Source of the DNA: Leptospira sp. WS4.C2
GTDB lineage: Bacteria; Spirochaetota; Leptospiria; Leptospirales; Leptospiraceae
Length of the DNA: 64,000 nucleotides
NCBI RefSeq assembly: GCF_040833985.1
Contig: NZ_CP162139.1
Coordinates: forward strand, 434,001 to 498,000
Direction of reading: 5' to 3'
In this document: one piece after another, positions 47,008 to 57,396 of the stretch
Position numbering within the stretch: the first letter of the stretch is position 1
Layout of the letters: every line of letters starts with the position of its first letter
Notes under the pieces: generated by a model
Told to the model about the DNA's origin: nothing
Database searches by the model: none
The model's input: only the letters and a program-made list of their open reading frames with translations
Translations under genes and position numbers: made by a program

Positions 47008-48879
47008 ATGTTTTTAACAGCAGATAGAGTTTTACCATTTATTAGTTTACTTTCACTTTTCGCCTACTTCCTGTTTGATGGAATGGTGGTGGATCCCAAA
47101 AAAAGAATTTTCTTTTTGGGTGTTATCTTTTTATTTTTAGCATCGGATACCATCGTTCGTGCCTTTTCTAAAGGATTACGAAAAGAAGACCAAAACCGTT
47201 ATGTTGCTGCCGGTTTTGGAATTGGTGCTTTTTTATTATCGGTATTACGTGATTTTCTAGATTTGAAACCAGTGTCTGGATTTAACGAAGAAGTCAGCGC
47301 GATCCCCAAAGTTCGAGAATTTTTACTACTTTGTGTGGTTCTCTTATCCATTGTTTTTTTACTCCAAATCATTCTCTTGGAGATTGGAAAATCTTCTTTG
47401 GAAGCACAGAGTAATTTAGCAAAATCCAAAAGTTCTCTCTTACAAAATGCTGTTTTGGGATTTTTGTTTGTTTTGCCGATTTTGGTGGCAGTTAATTATT
47501 TTGCGATCAAACGAAACTATAACTTTGATTTGAGTAGCCAAGGTAAGTTTTCTCTATCCCAAACTTCCAGAAATCTAATCAAACCAATCTCAAAAGATGT
47601 CACCATCACTGCATTTTATCCGCGTCCTCTGGAAGCAGATGGACCGGCAAACGGCGATAAACTCGCTGCCTTTGCACTCACTCGCGTCCGACCCGATATT
47701 GAAATTCTCTTAGATCAAATCAAAGCAGAAAACTCACACATTACTGTCCAGTTCATCAATGCAGATGTGGAAGTGGATTTACTAAAAGAATTTGGACAAG
47801 TTTCGAATGGAACCATATTTGTTCGTTCTCAAAAACAATCACTTTTGACATCAGGAACACCTTTTGCTGAAGAAAGGGTCATTGCTAAAGAAACAAAAGA
47901 TTTGGAAGATCTGGAACGTAAGTTAGTGGGTGCACTTCTGAATGTCACCACCGAACAGAAAAAAGTTTATTTTACAGTCTCCAATGGAGAAAGATACGGA
48001 ATGTCCTTTAAGGCTCTTCCGAATGAACAAGTAAACCGATTTGTTTCTTCTTTGCAGTTTTTGAATTTTAAAGTAGCAGAGTTAGGATTTGCACAGGGTT
48101 GGCCATCCAAATTACCGGATGATGCTGAAATGCTTGTGGTGCTTGGGCCTACGGTTCCCTTTTCTAAAGAAGCAAAAGAAGAACTTACAAAATTCGTTTT
48201 GGAAAAAAATGGAAAACTTTTGATTACCATGGAACCAAAAGGGAATGAAGACTTCAGTTGGTTACTAACAACAGCAGGACTTAAATACAAAACCTCGCAG
48301 TTAATTGAAAGAGAGGAAAAACCAGGATTTGTTGTAGCAAAACGTTTTCCAGACCACAGACTTACCGATTTACTCCAGAAAAAAGATATGGGGATATTGT
48401 TTCCTTACAGCGGTTATTTGGAAACAGATGCCACCATTCCTTCCCCTTATGCATTCAAGTCGGAAACTCTACTCGAGTCTGGGTTTGAAGCGTATGCCGA
48501 TGAGAACAAAAATGGGAAATTGGATCCAAACGAAAAAAGAGAAAGTAAAATCCTTTCCATCGTGCTTACACCAAACTCTCTAAACAATGACAAAGCAGGA
48601 AAAATCATTTTACACACAGGAACTTCTTGGGTAACAGATCAGTTCATTCCGTACGCTATGAATTCACAATTCTCGACCGTGTCCATCACTGGTTTGTTTC
48701 AAGACGTAGCTGTTGCCGAAATTCCATTAAAAAAAGAAGAACTCGATACCATCTCTCTTTCCGACAACCAAAAGTTGATTGCCTGGGTGATTGGAGTGTT
48801 TTTGTTTCCAGGATTCATTTTGGCAGTGGGATCCTACTTTGTGTATTCCAGACGAAAGAGTTCCATGATTGAAGTATGA
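47008..48879 (+). CDS. GldG-like ABC transporter auxiliary protein
   Basis: A 623-residue membrane protein. Several N-terminal helices (about 5-180, ending with LGFLFVLPILVAVNYFAIKRNYNFDLS) are followed by a large periplasmic domain. Within it KFSLSQTSRNLIKPISKDVTITAF is the hallmark of the ABC_transp_aux/GldG family, and one more helix lies near the C terminus. It presumably completes the exporter with the ATPase and permease. Last four bases overlap the DUF4340 gene. Confidence 0.88.
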   Translation: MFLTADRVLPFISLLSLFAYFLFDGMVVDPKKRIFFLGVIFLFLASDTIVRAFSKGLRKEDQNRYVAAGFGIGAFLLSVLRDFLDLKPVSGFNEEVSAIPKVREFLLLCVVLLSIVFLLQIILLEIGKSSLEAQSNLAKSKSSLLQNAVLGFLFVLPILVAVNYFAIKRNYNFDLSSQGKFSLSQTSRNLIKPISKDVTITAFYPRPLEADGPANGDKLAAFALTRVRPDIEILLDQIKAENSHITVQFINADVEVDLLKEFGQVSNGTIFVRSQKQSLLTSGTPFAEERVIAKETKDLEDLERKLVGALLNVTTEQKKVYFTVSNGERYGMSFKALPNEQVNRFVSSLQFLNFKVAELGFAQGWPSKLPDDAEMLVVLGPTVPFSKEAKEELTKFVLEKNGKLLITMEPKGNEDFSWLLTTAGLKYKTSQLIEREEKPGFVVAKRFPDHRLTDLLQKKDMGILFPYSGYLETDATIPSPYAFKSETLLESGFEAYADENKNGKLDPNEKRESKILSIVLTPNSLNNDKAGKIILHTGTSWVTDQFIPYAMNSQFSTVSITGLFQDVAVAEIPLKKEELDTISLSDNQKLIAWVIGVFLFPGFILAVGSYFVYSRRKSSMIEV

Positions 48880-49949
48880 AACAGAAAATTAGTTTAGTTG
48901 TTATCGCTTTTGTTGGATTGTTTTTACTTTTTTATTGGATGGAAGACCATCCTGAAAATATTTCTGAAACGAATTATTGGAAAGAGGATTGGAAGTCCAT
49001 TCAGTACATTCCACCAAAAGCTGATTGGTGCGGGACAATGGAGCCAAAGTTTGCAGAAGAAACTATGGTCTTTCGTAAGATCCCTCGTGGATGGAACCAA
49101 ACCCCATTGTATACAGTGACTTCAACAAAAAATGGAAAAACCATTTTTTATGAAGCCAACTATAATGTTAAAAATAGTTTTTCGGAACTGAGTGTTCTCA
49201 AAACAAAACTGATTGAAAAATCAACAGAAGACATTCAAAAGTCCTACTGTTTAGGAGAAAATTCGCCATCTTTATCTCTATCAGAAGAGAATGGACCTAC
49301 GATTGAATTTTCTAAAGAAAAACAATTGTTTTTTGGTAAAAAAATCGGATCTGATGAAGGCCGTGTGTCCGTTTTGGTTCATGAGGAAATCATTGCTCCT
49401 TATAACTATTTGATCGAAAAGTTTCGCACTCCCTCTACCAATTTCCGCGAAAAAATGTATATAACCTTTAACGATGGTTATTTGAAAGAACTTTCCTTTT
49501 CCGGCCAGATTGTCACAGTAAAGGCAGAAAACCGTGCCAAAAAAAACCAATACAATGTTTATGTGAATGATTGGAGTCGCACGACAGGGGAACGGATTGT
49601 GTTGCCACCGGATGTGGGAAACCAATGGGAGTCGGTTGTCAAAGGTTTAAAAGTGGAATTTTATTCCGATGAAGTGGGTGCACCGGAGTTTCCTGAAGTA
49701 TCTCTCGTAGAAAACCCAGAAGCTGTTTTGGATGTGGTCCAATCGGAAGGAATCAAATACCGTCTCTCTTTTTACCCTTTGTGGGAAACCGATTCGGGAA
49801 AATGGCGACCAGTTCGTCGCGAGCTGATTCCTTATTTTTCAGAGACTGTCACTTGGATCAAAGAAGAAAGCTTCCAAAATTTGGTGAATGCGGTCATGAA
49901 AGTGAAAAATGCTTCCCGTTACGAGCGTCCCAACCAGAAAATCCAATAA
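48876..49949 (+). CDS. DUF4340-type membrane-anchored periplasmic protein
   Basis: A 357-residue protein with one N-terminal membrane helix (about 4-22) and a mostly strand-rich periplasmic domain. By position directly after a GldG-like gene, and by its single-anchor architecture, it matches DUF4340 proteins, which accompany GldAFG-type exporters in many phyla. No catalytic motif is visible. Overlaps the GldG-like gene by four bases. Confidence 0.7.
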   Translation: MKQKISLVVIAFVGLFLLFYWMEDHPENISETNYWKEDWKSIQYIPPKADWCGTMEPKFAEETMVFRKIPRGWNQTPLYTVTSTKNGKTIFYEANYNVKNSFSELSVLKTKLIEKSTEDIQKSYCLGENSPSLSLSEENGPTIEFSKEKQLFFGKKIGSDEGRVSVLVHEEIIAPYNYLIEKFRTPSTNFREKMYITFNDGYLKELSFSGQIVTVKAENRAKKNQYNVYVNDWSRTTGERIVLPPDVGNQWESVVKGLKVEFYSDEVGAPEFPEVSLVENPEAVLDVVQSEGIKYRLSFYPLWETDSGKWRPVRRELIPYFSETVTWIKEESFQNLVNAVMKVKNASRYERPNQKIQ

Positions 49950-49980
49950 GGTGCAAAAAGTTTCTACAGTCGCAACTCGG

Positions 49981-50565
49981 ATGGAAATGATTCGAGATTT
50001 ATTCTATTCCCCCATGTCCGCCTTCGAATCCTACTTTCATAAAACGGACTTGGGTGGTCGTGATTTATGGTTGGCCCATCTCCAACTCATTCTACTTGCC
50101 CCCGTTGCCAAATTTTTTGGTAACCTGATCCAAATCCTGTTATTCAAAGTTTCCACCGTAGATGAAGAAACAAGACTTACTTACACCCAAGGGATGGGGA
50201 CTTTATTCTTTTTTTATTTAGGATTCTATATTGTAATCCGACTAGTCGATAGTTTTCGGATGTACCACCAAATGCGTGATCGAACCAAAGATTGGGATGG
50301 TCCCGAACCTCATGTGTTTATGATTTCCTTTTTGCCGTTTACAGCGACGTCAATCTTCTGGATTTTTCCTGCTCCCATACCTTTGTTAACATTAGGTATT
50401 GGATTTCTCTATTCTTTACATTTAGCGTATTATTATCTAGCCCACAGAAGGGAATGGACTTCGTTTGATTTTTTGTTTTTCCTTATGAAAGTAGTTTTGT
50501 TTTTTTTAGTTCTCACTTCTGTTCCTCTATTTGTCTACAACCTAATTAGGACGGTACTCTTTTGA
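49981..50565 (+). CDS. Yip1-like multi-pass membrane protein
   Basis: From the ATG at 49981 it is a 194-residue protein beginning [19 protein letters not shown], with about five membrane helices. The start LFYSPxxAFE resembles Yip1-domain proteins. A GTG at 49951 and an ATG at 49909 are in frame, but the latter lies inside the upstream gene. The stop overlaps the TTG start of mpl by two bases. Shape is similar to the protein at 5574-6182. Confidence 0.68.
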   Translation: MEMIRDLFYSPMSAFESYFHKTDLGGRDLWLAHLQLILLAPVAKFFGNLIQILLFKVSTVDEETRLTYTQGMGTLFFFYLGFYIVIRLVDSFRMYHQMRDRTKDWDGPEPHVFMISFLPFTATSIFWIFPAPIPLLTLGIGFLYSLHLAYYYLAHRREWTSFDFLFFLMKVVLFFLVLTSVPLFVYNLIRTVLF

Positions 50566-51956
50566 AAATCTTTATGGTCGGTATTGGTGGGATTGCTATG
50601 GGCAATTTGGCTTATATGCTAAAAAGTCAAGGTCACGACGTATCAGGTTCGGATCAAAATCTATACCCACCTATGTCTGACAAGTTGGTAGAGTGGGGCC
50701 TGTCACCTAAATCTGGTTATCGTAAAGAAAATGTAAAAGGTTCTGATTTAGTCATCATTGGAAATGCGATCTCGCGCGGAAATCCTGAAGTAGAAGAAGT
50801 TCTGAATACCGGAATGGAATACATGAGTATGGCGCAGGCGATTGGAACTTTTTTTCTAAAAAACAAAAAACCAATCGTGATCTCCGGCACCCATGGCAAA
50901 ACCACTACTACTTTTTTAACCCACTGGATTTTGGAATTCATTGGGTTAAAACCCGGCCTCTTTGTGGGTGGAATCCGAAAGGATGGGTATCCTGGATTTG
51001 CGATTGGGGAAGGGGATTATTTTGTCATCGAAGGGGATGAATATGATTCTGCTTTCTTTGATAAAAGTTCTAAGTTTTTACACTACAGACCATACTACTT
51101 AGCAATGAATGCTTTAGACTTTGACCATGCTGATATTTTTGCTGATTTAAATGCGATCAAAACCATGTTCAAACGCCTGTTAAATCTGGTTCCCGGTCGT
51201 GGTAAGGTTTTTTATTGGAAGGGCTCCAAAAACCTCGTAGAGATTACAAAAGATTACAAACACGCACCAGTGGAACCATTTGAATTAGGTGATAATAATT
51301 CCATTTTTAAGTACGAAAAAGGTGTTCTATCTGAAATCAGAACCAAGGCCAAATTAAAACCATCCCTCATTGGTGCACATAACTATCGCAATGTGGAAGT
51401 CGCAGTTCGTATTTGTTTGGAAATCGCTCCACAAAAAAGAAAAGAAATTTTAGAAGCAGTTGTCTCCTTTCCGGGCGTGAAACGTAGACAAGAAAATCTA
51501 TTTGTCTCAGAGTTTAGTTTACTTGTCGAAGATTTTGCCCACCATCCTGTTGCCATCCAAGAAACCATCAAAGCCCATAAGGAAGCCTATCCAGGTTATA
51601 AAATCATTTCTCTCTTTGAACCAAGGAGTGCTACTTCGCATAGAAATGTATTCCAAGATGATTTTGCCAAATGTTTTAAAGGAAGTGATGTAAGTATTGT
51701 TACCGAAGTGTACCAAGTGGACAAGGTAAACAAATCTCTCCGCCTGAATGTCAAAAAGTTGGTGAAGGATATTACAAAACATACTAAGAAAGAAGCTTTG
51801 TATGCAAAAGATCCAAAAGAAATTCCTATTCTCTTAAAAAAGATTCTACAAAAATTCCAAAAAGAAAAAGTCATCATCCTTGCGATGTCGAATGGCGCCT
51901 TTGGTGGAATTTATCCTGAATTAAAATCATTAATCCAATTGCGAGAAACTGTATGA
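50562..51956 (+). CDS. mpl: UDP-N-acetylmuramate:L-alanyl-gamma-D-glutamyl-meso-diaminopimelate ligase
   Basis: Recycles the murein tripeptide by attaching it directly to UDP-MurNAc. The 464-residue Mur ligase starts [17 protein letters not shown], has the ATP loop SGTHGKTTT (108-116), the [12 protein letters not shown] segment and [12 protein letters not shown], which separate Mpl from MurC. The start is a TTG overlapping the preceding TGA, chosen because family members begin at this point. The stop overlaps pheS by four bases. Confidence 0.92.
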   Translation: MKIFMVGIGGIAMGNLAYMLKSQGHDVSGSDQNLYPPMSDKLVEWGLSPKSGYRKENVKGSDLVIIGNAISRGNPEVEEVLNTGMEYMSMAQAIGTFFLKNKKPIVISGTHGKTTTTFLTHWILEFIGLKPGLFVGGIRKDGYPGFAIGEGDYFVIEGDEYDSAFFDKSSKFLHYRPYYLAMNALDFDHADIFADLNAIKTMFKRLLNLVPGRGKVFYWKGSKNLVEITKDYKHAPVEPFELGDNNSIFKYEKGVLSEIRTKAKLKPSLIGAHNYRNVEVAVRICLEIAPQKRKEILEAVVSFPGVKRRQENLFVSEFSLLVEDFAHHPVAIQETIKAHKEAYPGYKIISLFEPRSATSHRNVFQDDFAKCFKGSDVSIVTEVYQVDKVNKSLRLNVKKLVKDITKHTKKEALYAKDPKEIPILLKKILQKFQKEKVIILAMSNGAFGGIYPELKSLIQLRETV

Positions 51957-52978
51957 GCCTATCCCAAGAAATCGAATCATTAGTCAAAGAGGCTGAGTCT
52001 GTTTTATCATCCGCAACATCGGAACAAGAATTGGATTCTTTCAAAAACCAGTTCCTGGGTAAAAAAGGAAAACTCACCTCTGTATTAAAAGGTCTTGCTT
52101 CCCTTTCTGTAGAAGAGAAAAAAACAGTTGGAAAACAAGCAAACGAAGCACAAAACCGGCTCGAAAGTTTTGTGGAATCCAAACGTTCTTCGCTCAAAGA
52201 AAGTTTTTATGAAAACGAACTTGGCCAAGAATTTTTCGATAGTTTGCGTCCGCTCGCCGCCAAAGAAAGAGGAAGCCTTCATCCTATTTCTCAAATCCAA
52301 TACGAAATCGAAGATATCTTTACCTCCATGGGTTTTTCTGTGATGGATGGACCAGAAGTCGAAACCGATGAAAATAATTTCGGTGCCCTAAATTTTACCG
52401 AAGACCATCCGGCACGTGACATGCAAGATACCTTTTACACAGCCGATGGAAACTTACTCCGAACGCATACATCCGCCATCCAAGTGCGAGCTCTTCGCAA
52501 ATTAAAACCTCCGTTTCGGATCATTGCTCCGGGTCGTGTGTTTCGTTATGAAGAAGTGGACGCCTCTCATGAAAATACTTTTTACCAAGTGGAAGGGATG
52601 GTGGTAGGAGAAAATATTTCTGTGGCCCATTTGATTTATACCATGGAGACACTTCTTTCTCGTGTGTTTCGTAAAGAAATCAAAACAAGACTTAGGCCCG
52701 GTTACTTTCCTTTTGTGGAACCTGGTTTTGAACTCGATATCAACTGTTTGGTTTGTAATGGGGATGGTTGCAGTGTGTGCAAACATTCCGGCTGGCTCGA
52801 ACTACTGCCATGTGGTCTCGTACATCCAAACGTATTAGAATCGGCTGGACTTGATTCCAAAAAATGGACAGGCTTTGCCTTTGGTCTCGGCCTAGATCGT
52901 TTGGTCATGATGCGTTACGGAATCCATGACATCCGGTATTTCCAATCAGGGAATTTAAGATTTTTAAAACAGTTTTAA
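51953..52978 (+). CDS. pheS: Phenylalanyl-tRNA synthetase alpha subunit
   Basis: Class II synthetase subunit with 341 residues. The N-terminal 90 residues are a coiled coil that binds tRNA. The catalytic core has the motif 1 region [19 protein letters not shown], motif 2 in [20 protein letters not shown] and motif 3 in [17 protein letters not shown]. The insert [18 protein letters not shown] has four cysteines in the pattern often seen in bacterial alpha subunits. pheT is not adjacent: the next gene converges from the other strand and overlaps by four bases. Confidence 0.95.
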   Translation: MSLSQEIESLVKEAESVLSSATSEQELDSFKNQFLGKKGKLTSVLKGLASLSVEEKKTVGKQANEAQNRLESFVESKRSSLKESFYENELGQEFFDSLRPLAAKERGSLHPISQIQYEIEDIFTSMGFSVMDGPEVETDENNFGALNFTEDHPARDMQDTFYTADGNLLRTHTSAIQVRALRKLKPPFRIIAPGRVFRYEEVDASHENTFYQVEGMVVGENISVAHLIYTMETLLSRVFRKEIKTRLRPGYFPFVEPGFELDINCLVCNGDGCSVCKHSGWLELLPCGLVHPNVLESAGLDSKKWTGFAFGLGLDRLVMMRYGIHDIRYFQSGNLRFLKQF

Positions 52979-54504
52979 CTCAGTAAAAATCCTTGTATCT
53001 TCCCATCCTTCTCCTGGAACTCCACTTTTGATTTTCCAAGATCCAATCCCTCTTTTGATACAATCTCAGTTCCATCCTTTGCAAAAAGATTGGTGAGAAC
53101 CATCTCACCATTTTCTTTTTTAGAACAGACTATGAGGTAAGGTGGCTTTTTTTCTCCACCAGGATTGAAATAGATGGTACTGGCAGTGAGGATGGTCGCC
53201 TGTTCTCCCGGTTTGGGACTTGGAACATTCACTTCCAATGGTTGTAAAGCCATAGGTTCTCTGGTCACAGATTCGGGTTTGTCTTTCGCAAATAAAATCA
53301 CGGAGTTGATGCTATCAATTCCACCATTTCCTCCCAATAAACTCACCTTAGGTGGACTAATCAGCCTTTCTGGAATGGAATCTACGGCCAGACCATATTG
53401 GCTTGCGATATCCACAAGGCCTGTCGCACCAGAAAGGGCCATGGCTGCTTGGTAGTTCAAAATTCCCCCACCTAAGTTGATCGGAATCTCTTTTGTTCCA
53501 TTGGATATTTTGCCTTTGCGAAGGGATGTGGCTGTATCTTTTGGGGATACTCCAAAATACAGTCCCGCTTCATGAATGATCATTCCAGTAAAACAATCGT
53601 AAATCCAAGCGTAATCAATGTCCGATCGTTTGAGTCCAGAAGAGGCCACGGCTCTTTCGCAAGCAATGGCGGCAGGGCTTTTTAAGTCTTTCTTTTGGAT
53701 GAAGTATTCGGCATGGGCACTTTGACCAGAACCCACCAAATAAATATGTTTTGAATCTTTTTTGATGATATTGTTATCAATTAACTTCTGTTTCATGAAT
53801 TCAGAAGTCACGAGAGTCGCAAATCCGTGATCAGTGACAATCGCAATCATCGGCGTACTATAAACACCAGAAAGAGGTTTTTTTAACTGTTTTTCCGTCA
53901 GTGGCTTTTGGTATTGAAAGGCTCTTGGATTGGTTTCTGCCAAACTTCGAAAGTGTTTTGTGATTTCTTCTAAATCTTCGCTGGTAACACCAGTATCAAA
54001 CATCATTCGTTCACATAACAAAGAATAAAGACCAATGAGTGTGGCCCCATAAGGCATTTCCCAATCTTTGTGACAAACAGTCGCAGTAAGTCTTTTTAAA
54101 TCTGATATTTGTTTAAAGACTGATTTCGGGACATCGGCAGCGGCCACAAGAACCACTGCATAAGGATTGGCTTTCACAATCGTATGGGCTTGTCCAATCG
54201 CCCCACCTACACTGGCTCCCCCTAAATCAACAGTGTGACAAGCAAGGCCACCAAAACCCATATCATTTGCATCTTTGACAGTGAACCCATACCCTTCGCG
54301 GCCTAGAGACTGGGCTTCGATAGAAACAAAATCGGTTAGGTATGGGGCAATGGACGAACGATTCGTTCCCAAAAAACCAAAAAGTTTGTCTACGGAACGG
54401 AACAGTAGGGAATGGTATTTTTCTAAAGGAGAAAGGTTTTTATAAATTTCCGAATCAAATTCAGATTCGATGGTGTCGCTGACACCGAGTAAAATTGGGT
54501 CCAT
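52975..54504 (-). CDS. Thiolase-like protein (SCP-x/Ltp2 type) lacking the catalytic cysteine
   Basis: A 509-residue thiolase-fold protein. The usual nucleophile region CxSG reads [14 protein letters not shown], so the Cys is absent, and the late GHP motif is replaced by [21 protein letters not shown]. These changes are typical of thiolase-like proteins without thiolase activity, such as SCP2-thiolase-like and Ltp2-type aldolases. A C-terminal region (about 420-505) forms a small beta domain, perhaps OB-like. No DUF35 partner is seen nearby. It is the last gene of a leftward group, 15 bases after the hypothetical gene. Confidence 0.8.
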   Translation of the reverse strand: MDPILLGVSDTIESEFDSEIYKNLSPLEKYHSLLFRSVDKLFGFLGTNRSSIAPYLTDFVSIEAQSLGREGYGFTVKDANDMGFGGLACHTVDLGGASVGGAIGQAHTIVKANPYAVVLVAAADVPKSVFKQISDLKRLTATVCHKDWEMPYGATLIGLYSLLCERMMFDTGVTSEDLEEITKHFRSLAETNPRAFQYQKPLTEKQLKKPLSGVYSTPMIAIVTDHGFATLVTSEFMKQKLIDNNIIKKDSKHIYLVGSGQSAHAEYFIQKKDLKSPAAIACERAVASSGLKRSDIDYAWIYDCFTGMIIHEAGLYFGVSPKDTATSLRKGKISNGTKEIPINLGGGILNYQAAMALSGATGLVDIASQYGLAVDSIPERLISPPKVSLLGGNGGIDSINSVILFAKDKPESVTREPMALQPLEVNVPSPKPGEQATILTASTIYFNPGGEKKPPYLIVCSKKENGEMVLTNLFAKDGTEIVSKEGLDLGKSKVEFQEKDGKIQGFLLS

Positions 54505-54519
54505 ACCGCCAAATTAGAA

Positions 54520-55314
54520 CTAACCTTCCATATTCATCAACGCATTCATTCGAAAATCTTGTATGATTTGTTTGCAGCGTTCAGTGATTCGAGTCAGGCT
54601 CTCTCCAAATTTTTTTCCACCAAAAGTAGAATGAGCATTAGGATATTCCTTTTCATTGACTTGAACAATCATATCAGGATTGATCCTGTTTTTACTGACC
54701 AAATCTTGGACGGCTACCGTGATATTTTTTAAAGCAATACATCCGTCTTTCAAAAGATTTTGCGAGGCTTTTTCGATAACTATATTGTTTCCATTGGCAT
54801 CAAGTAAGGTTTTGATAAACTCTTGCATCTTCATAGAAGGAAGGCCACGTCTTGTCATTCCAATCCGTTCCACTTGTAATACAGCATCCTGTAAAAAAGA
54901 ATATTCAGGTGTTCCTTTAAAGATATAAATGAGAACTGGAAGTTCTGTTTCTGCAAAATCCAACATAGCACCATAGAAGTACCTTGTTTCTACTTTTGCC
55001 AGAGGATGGAAATCTACCTTTTTATAGTTTGCTAACTTTTCAATGGACTCATCCATAATCCGATTTAAAGTTTGCGCTTTGGCAGCTTCTTTTCTCGCGG
55101 CAAGTTCTTGAAATTTGGATTTTAATTGTTCGAGAAATGTGACTTCTTCTGTAAGGAATTTTGTGATATTTCCACGGAGTTTGAGTATTTGTAAATATCT
55201 TTGTTCAAATCCTGTTTGGTCAAAGGCCTTGGGATTTAGTTTTCCGTGTTCTTGGTATTCAGCTCTAATTTTTTCTAATATTGCTTTTGTTTCTGCTTCC
55301 GACAGTTCTTTCAT
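54520..55314 (-). CDS. Hypothetical helical protein, third gene of an unknown operon
   Basis: A 264-residue soluble, mostly helical protein. A coiled-coil segment lies at about 55-95 (FLEQLKSKFQELAARKEAAK). The centre has DFAETELPVLIYIFKGTPEYSF. There is no signal peptide, membrane helix or named motif. Its ATG overlaps the stop of the 375-residue gene upstream. With its two upstream neighbours it forms a tightly coupled unit that is probably a complex. Confidence 0.68.
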   Translation of the reverse strand: MKELSEAETKAILEKIRAEYQEHGKLNPKAFDQTGFEQRYLQILKLRGNITKFLTEEVTFLEQLKSKFQELAARKEAAKAQTLNRIMDESIEKLANYKKVDFHPLAKVETRYFYGAMLDFAETELPVLIYIFKGTPEYSFLQDAVLQVERIGMTRRGLPSMKMQEFIKTLLDANGNNIVIEKASQNLLKDGCIALKNITVAVQDLVSKNRINPDMIVQVNEKEYPNAHSTFGGKKFGESLTRITERCKQIIQDFRMNALMNMEG

Positions 55315-56438
55315 TTCGATAGTTTCCAGTGTTCTATATCAAGTATGGTTTTATCCAAATCTTGCGCAAAATAAAGGGATGCGTTTTTTGCGTCTACGTA
55401 CATCAATTGGTTTGCATATTGTAATTGTTTTACCTGAATGTCACTCTTCAGATTTAAAATATTCAACAATTGCAAACTCAGTTTTTTGAAGTCCTTAACA
55501 ATTATATCGGAAAGTCTTTGCATTTCAAACAGATGGAGTCTGTTTAATTTTTCCTTATCCGACTCAATCAATTTCATCTCTTCTCTTTTTTCTGCAGGTG
55601 CTTTCGAAATATAATACGTAATAGGACGAGGATAGGATGTCATTTCTTTGTGAAGGTCGACCATTTTGTCGATGCCTTCAAACACTTGTGCATCCATTTC
55701 CCGAGCAAAATTCCCCACGATGTTTTTATTTTCCGAAGGATCCCCAGTCAGTTCAAAGATTCTTGAGGATTGTAAGTTACGAATGATGGCAGTGACCCTT
55801 TCGCGGTAGGTTGTTAATAGTTTGATAAATTCTTCAATTTGTTGGAAGGCAGTTTTGTCATTCGAATCTTCCCCCGCTTGTAAGTTAGGTTCCGCATTTC
55901 CAGTTTCTTCCACTTCTTTGGGACTGGGTAGCTCAGGAGTATTGAGTAGACCCGCATGAGAGAGTGTTTCTTGCATTGGGGGAGGATCTTCCCCTTCGAA
56001 AATATTTAAGTCCACATCTTCGCGCATTAGATTTTCTTCTGGCTCTGACCCCAATTTTTCACTTTGAATTTCCGATGGTTTTTCAGTTGGATTGAGTTTG
56101 GCACCTAGAGCACCAACTAACTTTCCTAAAATGGGGTTGGACATTAAGTCTTCTGAAATAGGTGTAATGAGAGGAGAATTTTGCGAAGTCTGTATCGCAG
56201 AAGATTTTGTGTCTTCCGCAACTGTATGTGTCTGAGAATGCGGAATTAGTTCGAAATGATTGCCAACTAGTTTTAAAATCTCAATTCTGCGTGTGTCTTT
56301 GTTAAAACGTAAGGCGTAACGGTTGTTATCTTTATCGATATATCTCTGTTGGATTTGGGAAATTGATAATTTAATGGGATCAATTTCGGAAATGGACTCA
56401 ATTTTTATATAATGATATTTTGATTTTTCGGGAGTCAC
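55311..56438 (-). CDS. Hypothetical protein, second gene of an unknown operon
   Basis: A 375-residue protein of three parts: a small beta-rich N-terminal region (1-70, YALRFNKDTRRIEILKLVG), a low-complexity acidic, Pro/Ser/Thr-rich linker (about 75-195) and a helical C-terminal half (about 200-375, with LIESDKEKLNRLHLFEMQRL). No membrane segment and no recognised domain. Four-base overlaps on both sides link it to the 94- and 264-residue genes. Confidence 0.68.
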   Translation of the reverse strand: MTPEKSKYHYIKIESISEIDPIKLSISQIQQRYIDKDNNRYALRFNKDTRRIEILKLVGNHFELIPHSQTHTVAEDTKSSAIQTSQNSPLITPISEDLMSNPILGKLVGALGAKLNPTEKPSEIQSEKLGSEPEENLMREDVDLNIFEGEDPPPMQETLSHAGLLNTPELPSPKEVEETGNAEPNLQAGEDSNDKTAFQQIEEFIKLLTTYRERVTAIIRNLQSSRIFELTGDPSENKNIVGNFAREMDAQVFEGIDKMVDLHKEMTSYPRPITYYISKAPAEKREEMKLIESDKEKLNRLHLFEMQRLSDIIVKDFKKLSLQLLNILNLKSDIQVKQLQYANQLMYVDAKNASLYFAQDLDKTILDIEHWKLSK

Positions 56439-56719
56439 AGTCGTAAAATTTCCAACAAAGCTTCTGTGAAAGCATATGAGAGTAATACGTTTGGGTCAAC
56501 TTCCTTCTCCCGAGAAATCAAAGTTAAGGTAAAAAAATCGTACCGGCTAAGTTCCATCCGTTCATAATGGCCAGATTGGCGTTTCTCAAAGGTTCCCGGT
56601 TCCATTCCTTCTACTTTTAAAGACAATATAGCCATTTTCGTGACAAGACCTAGATCCAAATTCCTTTGTTTTAGGATTTCATACAGTTCGGAATCAATCC
56701 AAATGAGAATTGGGAACAT
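56435..56719 (-). CDS. Small hypothetical protein, first gene of an unknown operon
   Basis: A 94-residue soluble protein with mixed alpha-beta character (ELYEILKQRNLDLGLVTKMAIL and DFFTLTLISREKEVDPNVLLSYAF). It lacks known motifs. It is the promoter-proximal gene of a leftward group of at least three coupled genes. The 121-base gap to the divergent rpsT gene should hold promoters for both. Confidence 0.62.
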   Translation of the reverse strand: MFPILIWIDSELYEILKQRNLDLGLVTKMAILSLKVEGMEPGTFEKRQSGHYERMELSRYDFFTLTLISREKEVDPNVLLSYAFTEALLEILRL

Positions 56720-56783
56720 GGGTTTCTCCTATGGTATGGGGTTTTGGACCCTTACTTTGGTTCCCATTTTTTTCTCTTTCGCC

Positions 56784-56813
56784 TTGACCGGCAGAGTGGT
56801 ACTCAAAAGATAA
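56784..56813 (+). promoter_or_regulatory. Possible promoter of rpsT
   Basis: TTGACC at 56784-56789 matches the -35 consensus at five of six positions. With an 18-base spacer the -10 candidate is AGATAA at 56808-56813, an imperfect match. The rpsT start lies 28 bases further on. Offered as a candidate only. Confidence 0.3.
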
Positions 56814-56840
56814 GTAAAAATTCCTCGTAGGGGACATTCC

Positions 56841-57116
56841 TTGGCTAATTTAAAATCATCTAAAAAAGACATTCGCAGAACTGCTCGTAGAAAAGCACGA
56901 AATGGTGAGGATCGCACTGAATTGCGTACTTATGCTCGCCTTCTCATCAAAGCAATTAAATCCGGAGACAAAACGGAAGCTCTTACTGTATTCTCAAAAC
57001 TTGCATCAAAGTTAGACAGAGCAGCAAAAACAAAACTGATTCATAAGAAAAATGCGGATCGTAAAAAATCACGTATGGCACTTCGTATCAACTCCATCGA
57101 GACAAAAGCCGCCTAA
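56841..57116 (+). CDS. rpsT: Small ribosomal subunit protein bS20
   Basis: A 91-residue basic primary 16S rRNA binding protein. It starts MANLKSSKKDIRRTARRKAR from a TTG codon, a common start for this gene, with GGGGA nine bases upstream. The central helix (RLLIKAIKSGDKTEALTVF) and the AKTKLIHKKNADRKKSRMA end are typical. TTG starts for bS20 are linked in other bacteria with translational autoregulation; whether that holds here is inference. A strong terminator follows. Confidence 0.95.
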   Translation: MANLKSSKKDIRRTARRKARNGEDRTELRTYARLLIKAIKSGDKTEALTVFSKLASKLDRAAKTKLIHKKNADRKKSRMALRINSIETKAA

Positions 57117-57142
57117 CATTCGCTTTTAGCTAGAAGGAATGA

Positions 57143-57165
57143 GGCCACCATGGGTGGCCTTTTTT
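57143..57165 (+). terminator. Rho-independent terminator after rpsT
   Basis: GGCCACC (57143-57149) and GGTGGCC (57153-57159) form a perfect seven-base stem with a three-base loop, followed by six T residues. It lies 26 bases after the rpsT stop codon and before tRNA-Val. It is the clearest intrinsic terminator of the window. Confidence 0.93.
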
Positions 57166-57219
57166 ATTTCTAAATCTTATTTACAAAAATCCCAACTCCG
57201 GTTCACTGGTCATTACAAC

Positions 57220-57292
57220 GGGCGATTAGCTCAGCTGGGAGAGCAGCTGCCTTACAAGCAGCGGGTCGGCAGTTCAATCCTGTCATCGCCCA
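57220..57292 (+). tRNA. tRNA-Val (TAC anticodon)
   Basis: Acceptor stem GGGCGAT (57220-57226) pairs with ATCGCCC (57285-57291), discriminator A at 57292. The anticodon stem GCTGC/GCAGC encloses CTTACAA with anticodon TAC. The D arm TAGCTCAGCTGGGAGA and T arm GGCAGTTCAATCCTGTC are canonical. CCA is not encoded. It lies between the rpsT terminator and glmM. Confidence 0.96.
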
Positions 57293-57396
57293 AACCGTTT
57301 TTCTTTTATCTTCACTTTTATTCCATTTCACTGACACATTCTAAAAAGCAAAAAGATAGACTTGCAGTGGGAATCCACCACCTTTGATAGTATTGT

